64,000 bases of DNA from Hermatobates lingyangjiaoensis. Lineage: Eukaryota > Arthropoda > Insecta > Hemiptera > Hermatobatidae. The DNA lies in the NCBI GenBank assembly GCA_026182355.1, contig JAPFBL010000047.1:1922001-1986000 (forward strand), in the 5' to 3' direction. Below are positions 45,191-55,318 of this stretch, piece by piece; position 1 is the stretch's first letter; each line of letters begins with the position of its first letter. The translations under genes and the position numbers were made by a program. The notes under the pieces were generated by a model, which saw only the letters and a list, made by a program, of their open reading frames with translations, was not told the DNA's origin and searched no databases.

Positions 45191-46170
45191 TCTCTCCGAT
45201 ATCACATTCTAAACATTTCATAATTTTTATTCTGCTCATATCCTATTTATTTTTTCTTTTAGAAAATTTAAGTTTACTTAATTTAATTACTATTTCTAAT
45301 TGTTTCAGTATGAAATCATTAATTAATTTCAAATTGCCAAGAACTGTAATCATTGCATTACTTCTTCTCCTGAATATCATTTATATATATTCATCATCAC
45401 TAGTAAACTATTTCAATTATATTACTGTGGTTATTTTAAAATTAATATGAAAAAAGAATATCAACGACTAAGATCACAATTAGATCATGATTAATTGGTG
45501 ACAATGCAAGAACACTTATACAAATACTCTCTAGTTGCTTGAATTTCATTTTTGATAAAATAGTAGCGATAAATCACAAACATTCCCTTTAATTTCTCAA
45601 TTTGACGACTTTGTTTTATGCATTTAATTTCTTATATTAATAACAAACATGTATATTTACATTGGTGTTATCTGTACATTGTCTTAGTAAGTGATAAAAC
45701 TTTGTTTTAACATTTTGATTTAAATTATCAATAACTTGACATTCGTGTGGCATATATTTTTCAGGTATTAATTTTCTTATTGCCGTACTCCAGAATAATC
45801 CGGTGAATAAAATTGTATGAAAATTGTAATTTATGTCATTATAAAAAAAAAAAAAAAAAATAAATAGCTCATCTCTGGTTTATAGCTTATATAAAATAGT
45901 GACTCCATAAAAGCACGAAAGCTGGATGAGAAGGATTAAAGTTTAAGATAAATTCTCTCAGAGCAGTCTAACTTATTATATTTGGAGGAGAGTTTTAGTT
46001 AGGAAGGGGTTTTTGAGCAGGCTGATTTGTGCTTTGAATTAAATTGATATATATTAGGTTTATATCGTAGTAGCTACGATATAAAAATTTTTACTTCCTT
46101 TATGAAGAAAAGGTGGATAAAGTACCTTTTTTCCTTTTTTTTTTTAAAAAAAAAAAACATAAATGCAGAA
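45191..46170. other. AT-rich stretch, no gene recognised
   Basis: It includes a long A run at about 45842-45860. Nothing else is supported. Confidence 0.4.
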
Positions 46171-47144
46171 AGAGTTTATTGTTTTCATGTTGGTACAGCT
46201 AAATATGGTAGAGCAATATATTGTAGGTTTTATTTTTTATGTTGGTACAGCTAAATAATGGTAGAGCTAAGTATAGTTAGTAGAGATTTTTTTTTCATGT
46301 GGTACAGCTAAATATGTAGAGCTAAGTATAGTTATAGAGTATTTTTTTCATGTTGTACAGCTAAATATGGTAGAGCTAAGTATAGTTAGTAAGTTTTTTT
46401 TTCATGTTGAGTACAGCGATAAATATGGTAGAGCTAAGTATAGTTAGTAGAGTTTTTTTTTCATGTTGGTAACAGCTAAATATGGTAGAGCTAAGTATAG
46501 TTAGTAGAGTTTATTTTTTCATGTTGGTACAGCTAAATATGGTAAGCTATATAGTTAGTAGATTTTTTTTTCATGTTGGTACAGCTAAATATGGTAGAGC
46601 TAAGTATAGTTATACAGTTTTTTTTCATGTTGGTACAGCTAAATATGGTAGAGCTAAGTATATTAGTAGAGTTTTTTTTTCATGTTGGTACAGCTAAAAT
46701 AGTAAGCTAAGTATAGTTAGTAGAGTTTATTGTTTTCATGTTGGTACAGCTAAATATGGTAGAGCTAAGTATAGTTAGTAGAGTTTTTTTTTTCATGTTG
46801 GTACAGCTAAATATGGTAGAGCTAAGTATAGTTAGTAGAGTTTTTTTTTCATGTTGGTACAGCTAAATATGGTAGAGCTAAGTATAGTTAGTAGAGTTTT
46901 TTTTTTCATGTTGGTACAGCTAAATATGGTAGAGCTAAGTATAGTTAGTAGAGTTTTTTTTTCATGTTGGTACAGTTAAATATGGTAGAGCTAAGTATAG
47001 TTAGTAGAGTTTTTTTTTTCATGTTGGTACAGCTAAATATGGTAGAGCTAAGTATAGTTAGTAGAGTTTTTTTTTCATGTTGGTACAGCTAAATATGGTA
47101 TAGCTAAATATAGTTAGTAGAGTTTTTTTTTTCATGTTGGTAGA
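46171..47144 (+). repeat. Minisatellite array, about 57 bp period, 17 copies
   Basis: The unit is a T run followed by CATGTTGGTACAGC, TAAATATGGTAGAGC, TAAGTATAGTTAGTAGAG. Seventeen units plus a partial one can be counted. The right half (46740-47120) is nearly uniform, differing mainly in T-run length (8-10). The left half (46190-46740) has many single-base deletions and insertions, and the last unit before 47144 is also divergent. The reading frame across part of it is an artefact of the period. Confidence 0.95.
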
Positions 47145-47840
47145 GCAGAAGTAACGAAATGTTTAGCACTATAAAGCATCAGGCGACTCTGGAAAATGAG
47201 ATACATACGCATAATAGATACATAATAGATGCATAAATCCTATGCTTTGACAACGTTTTCCCTGTTGTTTCAAGTAATTAATACGGTTAGGAGGACATTA
47301 GCTGTTAAAATGGCATAATTATTGTATAAACATTTCTTTTAAAAACAATGATTTTTTTCACAATAATAAATGTTCAATGAGTAAATTCATTACTGCATGT
47401 TTCAAACAAAATGTTATATAAAAAACTTAGTTTGCATAAGTGTAAAGTTGTTCGTAACGTAAATGATTTCTTTGAATGATTATTTAAAGCAAAGTGAAAT
47501 TTTTGGGAAATATGCTAGGCGACACGCTCATGTCACCGGGAATGGTTAAATATGATGCCAAAAAGTTAAGTCAAATATATATTATTGCGACACTTCAATT
47601 TATGCGTCTAAAAGATTTTATGGAAACTTCAAATATTTTTGATGTGCCTAATATAGAATTTCTTGATTATTTCACCTTGTCTTCTGATCGTCTCCTAATG
47701 ACGTTTCGAATGAAATATTCATTGTTTATGGAGTTTTTGTTTTGTATATAAAAGTAATACTTAAATGGTTGTGTACATTATATATAAAATAATATAAGTG
47801 TTTTCTTATCTCGATCACATTTATAGAACCCTACTATTCT
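47145..47840. other. No gene recognised
   Basis: An open frame at 47494-47751 (85 codons, beginning MKFLGNMLGDTLMSPG) is the least low-complexity frame in this region, but I do not recognise it. It may be a chance frame or a fragment of an unidentified element. Confidence 0.35.
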
Positions 47841-47844
47841 TTGT

Positions 47845-47960
47845 TATCGAGGTTTGGTCTAGTTTCAAACAATACCTTAAAGATGTCTACAAATATAGAC
47901 GAAACGTCGGATTAAATGTCTTGGATTCTTTGAAGCTAGACCAAATCGCGATGACAAGAA
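47845..47960 (+). repeat. Hammerhead-like module, family N, inside a long helix
   Basis: Outer arms GGTTTGGTCTAGTTTCAAA (about 47850) and TTTGAAGCTAGACCAAATC (about 47930) are complementary. Between them lies a segment with a perfect stem II hairpin GUCUA/UAGAC (loop CAAAUA), then GAA, ACGU, C and GG. The 5' core reads CUUAAAGA rather than CUGANGA. The layout is that of a hammerhead with an extended stem I and a mutated core. Confidence 0.45.
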
Positions 47961-47984
47961 AAAATAATGTAAGATAATACAATA

Positions 47985-48185
47985 ATAGTGAAATAATGAC
48001 GTAAATTTTCGGATAATCCGTCGTCAGGAGAAAAGAGAAAGGGAGACCAAGCACGCTGTAGACGCAACGGTTACTTACCGTTGCGTCTACAGCGTGCTTG
48101 GTCCTGGTCCTCTTTTCTCCTGAAGACGGATTACCCGAAAATTTGAGTCTGTAAGTGTGTTTCCTTACTCTGTGTGTTACTGTTC
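47985..48185. repeat. Palindromic hammerhead module, family F, copy 2
   Basis: Arms of about 90 bp meet at 48068-48078. The inner arms AGCACGCTGTAGACGCAACG and CGTTGCGTCTACAGCGTGCT pair perfectly. The plus core (48116-48148) has UCUC, CUGAAGA (48120-48126), C, a 2 bp GG/CC stem II, GAA, AAUU, U and GAG. The minus core (48004-48030) has CUGACGA, a GGA/UCC stem II and GAA, but lacks a stem I match. The same palindrome with the same tip is at 2620-2855. Confidence 0.75.
48116..48148 (+). ncRNA. Hammerhead-like motif, family F
   Basis: The core CUGAAGA and GAA (48137-48139) are intact. Stem I is CUC/GAG. Stem II is only two G-C pairs around AUUAC. U at 48144 is the predicted cleavage nucleotide. 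The weak stem II makes activity doubtful without other contacts. Confidence 0.4.
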
Positions 48186-48945
48186 TTGAATTTTGATAGG
48201 TGTGATTGTTAAAGAAAAAGAAACAAATGAAACAGAATCGGCGATAGATAAAGTTAAAGAACTACAACGCATACACTGAACCGTGCCACCAGCAATATTG
48301 GGAGGCTTAGAAAAAGAAATATGTAAACAGATAGGACCTCTTTGGAGGTCTACGGTAAGAGACGGAAAGGGTTTTCTAAAAGATATAATAAATAATAAGT
48401 ACACTAGGAATAAGACTGTATAGAAAAATAAAAAAAAAAAACAAATATTTGAATTAAACTAATGAAATCTATTAGAAATTAATATTTGTCCCACATTAGA
48501 TAGTTGAGTATATTGATACAAAGAAATACAGATGGGATAGTCAAATATCAAACTAAAAATGAAAACATTGAGGTTCTTGTGATATATAGTTTTATAAATA
48601 TGTGCCTTGAAAGTAAATGAAATTATGTTGATTTTACGAATTTAAAGAAAATATAAGGACTAAAGACATCAAAGTGCAAAGGTATCCATCCATGTTAATT
48701 GTATAATGAAGAAAAGGAGAAATAATGAAGGTAACGATAACATTTCGAAATAAAATCAGTTAGAAGTTCCTTAATGGCTTTAATAAAAAACGTAAAGCTT
48801 TCCACTCGTCACGAACATGGTGTAATTCGCCTTTGAACGGTGTAACGGTTGAACTGAAGATTGGAGTCTATAAGTCTCCGTCTTTCGATGGCTTGTTCTT
48901 AAGTTTTGTTTTGAACATTTATTTCTTCGATATCGTATAGTATTT
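48186..48945. other. AT-rich stretch, no gene recognised
   Basis: It contains an A-rich run (48420-48445) and scattered short frames only. Confidence 0.4.
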
Positions 48946-48998
48946 AATATATATATATATATATATATGATTAAACCACAATAAGAATGGGAAAACAA

Positions 48999-49041
48999 GA
49001 CTAAGATCTTTCAACCGTAACAAGCGGTCTTCGTCAGAGTC
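48999..49041 (-). ncRNA. Hammerhead-like ribozyme motif, family A, intact
   Basis: Identical in all paired and core positions to the motif at 35863-35905, on the minus strand: GACU/AGUC stem I, CUGACGA, GACCG/CGGUU stem II, GAA, AGAUCU, U. The predicted cleavage nucleotide corresponds to 49003. It lies in the 3' terminal repeat of the PLE copy. Confidence 0.65.
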
Positions 49042-49210
49042 AAAAACCCAACTGAACACTAGATGCAGAAAACATCTGGTGAGGAGTTGAGAAGAGTGGG
49101 AGGGAAGAGTGGTATTTTAAAAGGGTGAAAGCACAGGAAAGGACTAATGTCCAGAAAGGGATGTTTGGGGAAACAAAGGAGTACAGTAAGAAAAAGTAAA
49201 AAACTGTCCG

Positions 49211-49660
49211 CTAGCTGTCAACCCTCTTTGAAGAGGCTATTGCCCTCGTGACGAAAGTATCAAGTTTGAAGAGACCGTTACTAATGTTTATAATATTAGA
49301 TCTATTAAATTTAATTAGAGACGATTCAATAATATTTCTTAACAACATTGATTTTTCATAGGTAATAAATTTAGCTCCTGTCCAATCAATATGATGATTT
49401 TCATTTTTTATATGCAAGAATAAGGCACTACTTTTTTCCTGTCTACTTACGTTATATTGGTGTTGTTTTACACGTGTCTTTAATGATTTACCAGTTTGAC
49501 CAATATAGATTTTATGGCAATTTTTGCACGGAATTTTATAAATACCAGCGGACTCCAATTCGTTTGGAGAGTTTTTTTATTAACATATTACCCACGTTAT
49601 TACGATTAGAAAACACTATATTAAAATCAAGTTGTTTGGCTAATCTTGGAAGTGTTCAGT
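49211..49660 (-). pseudogene. PLE linker and GIY-YIG endonuclease
   Basis: The open part (49211-49558, 115 residues) starts ESAGIYKIPCKNCHKIYIGQ, giving the GIY and YIG motifs about 10 residues apart. TGKSLKTRVKQH follows (catalytic arginine region), and the C-terminal part contains NHHIDWTGAKFI and the asparagine-containing SLIKFNRSN. Upstream, after a one-base shift at an A7 run (about 49573-49580), the linker reads LPRLAKQLDFNIVFSNRNNVGNM (split here: LPRLAKQLDF, NIVFSNRNNVG, NMLIKKLSPNEL). This is the usual PLE context between RT and endonuclease. With the single frameshift and no RT it is a pseudogene, though the endonuclease domain itself looks complete. Confidence 0.85.
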
Positions 49661-49708
49661 TGGGTATCTAGTGGGTATCTTGGCTATCTAGTGTTCAGTT
49701 GGGTTTTT

Positions 49709-49751
49709 GACTCTGACGAAGACCGCTTGTTACGGTTGAAAGATCTTAGTC
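49709..49751 (+). ncRNA. Hammerhead-like ribozyme motif, family A, intact
   Basis: Same motif as at 35863-35905. U at 49747 is the predicted cleavage nucleotide. It is in opposite orientation to the intact motif at 48999-49041, so the copy carries one intact ribozyme on each strand about 700 bp apart. Confidence 0.65.
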
Positions 49752-49841
49752 TTGTTTTCCCATTCTTATTGTGGTTTAATCATTGATTGTTGTTTCACGT
49801 GTTTATGTGAAATCTTTATATATATATATATATATATATAT

Positions 49842-50964
49842 TCAAGAAGTCACAATTAAACAAGTGATAGAAATTAATAAAACAAGAAGTCACAAGAAAA
49901 AAAAATAAAAAACAAAAAAAAAATGTTTTCGGTATTTTACACCATATCATTGGTCTTTCTGATGTAGTTCAAAGGTCTCAGACCATATTTTTCTTGATTC
50001 TGAATATTCCTTGAGCCTTTTCTTTTGATTATTTGAGGAGTGAATAAACGATTGTAAAGGTACTCAAAAAAAGAATGACCAAAATTTACATTCTCGAATT
50101 GTTGGTTCCCACCATTTTCAGTATAAGGAAAATGATAGACCTAGCGGACCGCTGTAGAAAGATTGGCTAGACTGCTTATAACCGTATTTGCTTCAGTGTG
50201 CTAGCTATCCCTCTATTTCTTCTCCTAACGATGGTTGAAACTGAAAACTTCAGACTGTATGTGTATTAATTTTTTATTATATGTTTTTATAAAAGTATGT
50301 TTTTTATCATATTTTTATAAAAATATGTATATTAAGATACATAAAAACTAATTGATATTTGGCGCAAATAAAAAAAAGAAAAGATTTTTATTGACATGGA
50401 TAATGTCAATAAAACGATATTGACATCATAATGATGTAGTATTTATATTTATTCTAGTACCATGATTGATATTCTCATTAGTTTATTAAAGTTTAATTTA
50501 AATAATGCTATATATTTGGATGTAGAAGGGAAAGTGCTTGTTGAGATCAAAATGAGAGAGATGCGGACTAAGTTTAACTGCAGGCCATTTCAGAGATGCC
50601 TATTCATCTCAGACCACTTTCAACACCGCAGAAAAGGCAACAGACTGATGTTGGCTGTCCAACTTGACGTAATTTATCTTATTCATATTGGAAACGCACA
50701 GTAAGCAAAAAAAAAATTGGAAATATAAAATCTTGATTGTGCATAGTTGTCCATCTTGACTATTTGTAAAATACATAAAGTTTGATAAAATGAAAACTCC
50801 GTTCAATTACTTCTTTTATTTTATTACTAATAAATTTATTCTAATTACTAATTTTATTCTTATTAATATTACTAAGTTCAAATATTTTATTACTTATATA
50901 AAGAAATGAGTAATATCAAAGAAAACAGTAGAGAAAAGGGGAACTGTATATTATTATTCAACCT
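49842..50964. other. AT-rich stretch, no gene recognised
   Basis: Near 50215-50262 the plus strand reads CUCCUAACGA, UGGUUGAAAC, ACUGUAUGUGU, a possible very decayed family F-like end. The open frame at 50462-50704 has no recognisable domain. Confidence 0.35.
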
Positions 50965-51315
50965 TACTACAAATAATTAGGGGCCAGGCTAGCTCAGTGG
51001 TTACGTGCTCGCCTCTGAACTGATAGGACCGGGGTTCGATCCTCACCTGGCCCTCGATTTATTGACGCGGGAGGTGAATAAATCTGAGCGCGTCGTCCCT
51101 CGGAGAAGGACGTTAAACCGTCGGTCCCGAGCCTGTACGATGTCAGGTACTCGTTAAAGATGCCTACTCTAAATACATTTGAGTTAGGCAAAATTTAGGA
51201 CTCCCACTGTAGAATCAATCTTCATTGTGTGGTATCACAAAGGGCCAATGATCACAAAGGGCCTACGTGTATTCCCTTCTGGAACTGCCACTGCAACCTA
51301 ACCTACTACAAATAA
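50965..51315 (+). mobile_element. tRNA-derived SINE with 12 bp target-site duplication (best copy)
   Basis: The insert is 50977-51303, flanked by TACTACAAATAA at 50965-50976 and 51304-51315. The head GGCCAGGCTAGCTCAGTGG has a good box A, and GGGTTCGATCC is a perfect box B. CCTGGCCCTC closes an acceptor-stem-like helix with GGCCAGG. The body contains the blocks GACGTTAAACCGTCGGTCCC (able to form a small hairpin) and CACTGTAGAATCAATCTTC. The tail is CTGCAACCTAACC rather than poly(A), which suggests mobilisation by a LINE that recognises that end. Confidence 0.92.
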
Positions 51316-52490
51316 ACACAATGGGATATTGACTGGCCGACCTCCTACTAGGTCTACGGTTTAAATACTACCATAGGATCCGTGAGGATTCAATCGTCCC
51401 CCTCCGAAGAGGGAAAATTTCCCGTTACCCCGGGAGCAGGGGTTGCAATGATATTTGGCCATCCGGGCCCCACTGTGGGAAGTCTTGATATAAGGAACGT
51501 AAGTGAATAGAGAGATTAAAACCTCTCGTTGGCTATCCCCACCTGGCCAATAAGATGATAAATGTAGAGGAGATCTTGTCCCACTCTGTTGTTAGATATA
51601 ATGCTCGAAGGGGGTTACCATTCATTCCCACCTTGTGTCTATCAAAGCCAAAAGGATAAGCAACTACCAGTATTCCAGCCCACTTAGCTGAGATCGTGTC
51701 CGTTCCTACTGGTTAAGGTTGAGGCTCTAGCTCCCCTAGCTGCTAAGCAGGCATCCACCCGAGAGGAGACTGCTCCTCACGCATCGACCAGAAGGGTCTA
51801 CCCAACCTGGGTGAGAACCACAGCCACTACGAGTCCGACCTCAAGGGCGGGCTGGAGAGAAACTCTCCATGGGCCCCCGCCGCCCGTAGTACCGACTTAT
51901 TTTAAGAGTTTCAGATTAAACTCCGGACTGAGGTCCTACTGAACCTGCTCAGCTGCAGGTAGGGTCAGTGGCCCTTATAGCCCCCGGTGAAACCTTGCGC
52001 AGGAAGACCAATGCAGCTTGCACCACGGCTGCATGGCCCCGGGTAGTGGCACTAATGTAGCCCCGGTTCAAAAACCATGAGGATATTAAGCCATGCAACC
52101 TTATGAGTAAGACTGATGGCAAGTAAGACATATATGGCAAGAGGCGAGCGGATGAGTGACAGTTTGGAAGACCCACCACAAGTGGTGCTGCACAAAGCTA
52201 CCATTTTGACACTCTGTTGGAAATCCTTTTAAACTCGCCAAGCGAGAGGCTACAATCCCGTACCGCCCAACGGGTCCAAGTAGTGCCCGTTGGAACAGCC
52301 CTCCCTGTACTGTTTGCTTGCGCTGTGCAGCCTACACAATTACCACCTCTGCGACGGGGACGCGAGTACTAGATACATCCACCTCGAGAGGCAGTTAGAG
52401 GCAATAGGATATTGTGGAAATAGTCTCCGGGCTCCAAAAGATTTGAAAGATCCAAATCTTCTGCTACGGAACCACTGACTCCCTTTGTAC
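51316..52490. other. GC-richer island of probable retroelement origin
   Basis: About 1.15 kb with clearly higher GC than its surroundings, beginning at the SINE's right target duplication. Features include CCCCGGGAGCAGGGG, GGGCCCCCGCCGCCCG, and a CCCGTACCGCCCAACGGG-like inverted block near 52256. Open frames at 51949-52179 (minus) and 52290-52478 (plus) show no family. The composition and lack of long frames suggest a 5' region or untranslated part of a LINE. I could not identify it. Confidence 0.4.
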
Positions 52491-55130
52491 TGTGTGTTCA
52501 GACACACGCATAGGGGATAAATTATTTTTACTAGTTATATTTCGATATCAGGTCAGACATTCTACCACAAATTTTTACTTACAAACCATTAATATAAAAG
52601 CCTTTTGTTTTTGTCTGACGATGAAAAAAATGAATATACTATATTTTTATTGCAATTATTTTAGAATATGTTATATACTCCACGAAAAACTTTAGACCAA
52701 ACATTTTGGCCTAGTTGATCGTTGTTATTGCTTCCAGATGTTTATAAATGTTGCATTATAGGCCTTTAGTACTATTAATACAGTTTTATTATTAATGGTA
52801 ATCCGTAACTGGAACAGATAGTAGCAACACTATTCTCGAAATTACAATGTTTTCACTGTAGGCAATCATTTATTATATTGCTTTTATTCCCGCTAAAAAT
52901 TGTTTTTGAGGGGCAGTATTTCCGCCAATATATATATATATAATGGCTTATGTTAAAAATGTTTTAATTACTTGAAAAAAATATTAAACTTTTGGTAAAA
53001 ATTAGATGAAACGTAAAAATAGTAAGCATTTTCGTATATAGACCAAAATCAAAAATTTGAAAAAAATCGGACTAAATTTGACCTAAAATAAGTTGTGTTG
53101 TAAAAATAATGTAAGTGACTACTAAAATATTAGCAAATGTCATAATTTGAAGTTACTTGTATTAGCACCGCTATGAAACACTCCTAAAAAGATGTATCAA
53201 ATCAATAAAGAATTATTTATTTTCATTTGATTTAAAATATATAACATTTAATTGATGATGCAGCCATTGCGAAACCGGTCGGGCAACTTCACCAGCAATA
53301 GACGAGGTATGACGGTTAATAATGATATATTAATTAATTTGTATTTAGGTGGTGGACCTAAGTATTAGAACAATATCAAGAAAACCCACATTAAGATTTT
53401 CAAATAGCCTAATTATATGTAATAAATTTATATAAACAGTATTCACGTAATGATTGCATCTCATGTAACGCTTTGTAAGTACTCATTTTTTTCTCCACAA
53501 TTTTCTTAGACTTTCCAAATATGATTATCTGTAGTCTTGAAATCAGTGAGGCCTTTGAAGCAGCTTATTTGGCCCTACCCTTAGAGGTGAAATGAAAAAA
53601 AATATGAAATAAAAGAGGGAATAAATGTGCTTCATTTTGAGAAAGCACATTATTTAATAAAAATTTTTCCCCTTTATATTTGAACTGATTACATCTTTTT
53701 TTCTCTCATTCTAAGAAAAAATATGAAGTTTATTTATTGAGCCAAGTAATTTGAAATATTTTTTTATGAATAATTTATTGAAAATTAAATTTTTAAGGGA
53801 AAGACTGTTATTTGAAGATTTATTAAATTACAGTCAACAGCTATTGAGTATACTGTGAAATACAGGGGCTATAGTAAACCAAACCTCCCTACCAAACAGT
53901 ATTTTGTATCTAAAAACAGTTCATTAGTATAAAATTGTTTTGATTATTCACCATGGTAGAAATATTTCAATGTTAGGAAAGGAAATCATACTGGTTTAAT
54001 ATGTGAATAGGCAATTATTAAGAAACTTTTAGTAATATTTGGGTATAATTTAATTAAATTCGCACTGAAGGATCTGTGCACATGTGCAGCTGTGGTGGCT
54101 GCAAATGTCTAAAGTATTTCAGTTTTTGAATAAGCTAAAGTTTGGAGGATTGAAAGCCTTCAAACCCTTTACTGTCAGTGCCAATCAAGCAAGACTTATA
54201 GTTAGTAAGAAGAGGATTACAGTAACAGTGAGATGAGAATGTACCATCTTCTATAGTTGATTTCTGATCTTGTCTTTCCTTCCAGAATGAAGCTGAACGT
54301 TCTTAGTGGTTCATCCAATTTTGTTCTGAACACACACACACACACATACTCGCCAAACAAACACTCAAACTCATGTCCACACACCAAACACTCATTTTTT
54401 TAATAATAACAGTGAACAATCATAATGAATTGAATCTCAAACTCAATATATGCACCATTAATGTTTTACAGTTTTATTTTCTTTAATATTCCTTAATAAT
54501 GAAGAAAATAAGACTGTAAAATCAAGACTTATACTTGATTACAATGAAAACTACAAATTGCAGCATATTTTACTCATCTCTGTTGATTATATGACACAGA
54601 CTTTTGCATAGCATTAAGTTGTCATTGTTATACTGATGATTAAAAAAGTAGGTTAAGATAAGGCATGTGACCTGCTAGGCACGGGCCAGTAACCCGCACG
54701 ATAGTGTCAGCGCAGTCGCCAAAGGCTCAGTCACATTTCGTACGACCAAAACATCATTATGATATGTTTGTTTTTAACAAATAATAACATCCGAAGAAAG
54801 TAATGGAGATGTACTTACCAGCAATGGACATTCCATATAACCTTGGTATGAGATAATATGATATTTTTCTTATAATGATAGAATAATTTTATTATGGTGT
54901 CTTTAATTATTTATAAACATCAACAAAATGTGTATTCATTATACATACACATAATAAAAATGGAGTTTCATTACTTTGTCAATATACAAATTATCTGTAT
55001 CACATTATTATAAATTTGTTTTGTTACTTTCTTAATGTGATGAATGAGAATATAAATATTTATTAATGTATGAGTAACATACCTGGAACTTGACTGAGAA
55101 TATCCATAGTTTGTTAGAACAACACCAGCT
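52491..55130. other. AT-rich stretch, no gene recognised
   Basis: A short (TA)n lies at 52929-52942 and a (CA)n at 54330-54346. A GC-richer patch at 54670-54730 (GGGCCAGTAACCCGCACGATAG) could be a decayed SINE head, not assignable. Confidence 0.4.
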
Positions 55131-55134
55131 AATT

Positions 55135-55259
55135 GAGATTTAACTCTGACGAAGAAAGTTTATTACGATTGATCATAGTGTCTTTTCTCATTTCGTACTT
55201 TGGTTTGGACGTTAATTTATACATCACGTGTTTATGGTGAAATCTTGTTTCATATATAT

Positions 55260-55314
<55 letters not shown>
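55135..55314 (+). repeat. Solo family A terminal repeat, decayed, with long (TA)n
   Basis: AACUCUGACGAAG, GAUUGAUCAUAGUGUC, TTTCTCATTTCGTACTTTGGTTTGGACG and TCACGTGTTTATGGTGAAATCTTG follow the family A repeat in order. The core keeps CUGACGA, but stem II and the GAAA are altered (GAUUGAUC). (TA)n fills 55254-55314. Confidence 0.6.

Positions 55315-55318
<4 letters not shown>

Larger units (their letters stand above)
48946..49841 (-). mobile_element. Family A PLE copy: GIY-YIG region between inverted terminal repeats
   Basis: (TA)n tracts at 48946-48968 and 49818-49841 flank the copy. On the minus strand the order is a partial plus-side terminal repeat (49690-49818, inverted), the linker and GIY-YIG endonuclease (49660-49211), a purine-rich 3' segment (49210-49060) and the 3' terminal repeat (49060-48968). 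The RT is missing. Both terminal repeats keep intact hammerhead cores, the only pair in the window that does, so this is probably the youngest family A copy. The junction near 49650-49700 contains a short duplication (GGGTATCTAGTGGGTATCTTGGC). Confidence 0.85.

Noticed and set aside
46482..46697. Repeat-containing open frame over the minisatellite
   Set aside because: The frame follows the 57 bp period, so stops are avoided by chance in a few units. It breaks where T-run length changes.
46171..47144. CRISPR array
   Set aside because: Units are contiguous with no unique spacers, and the sequence is eukaryotic.
47494..47751. 85-codon frame beginning MKFLGNMLGD as a host gene
   Set aside because: I recognise no family. 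No splice context or neighbouring exon is seen. It is kept only as a note.
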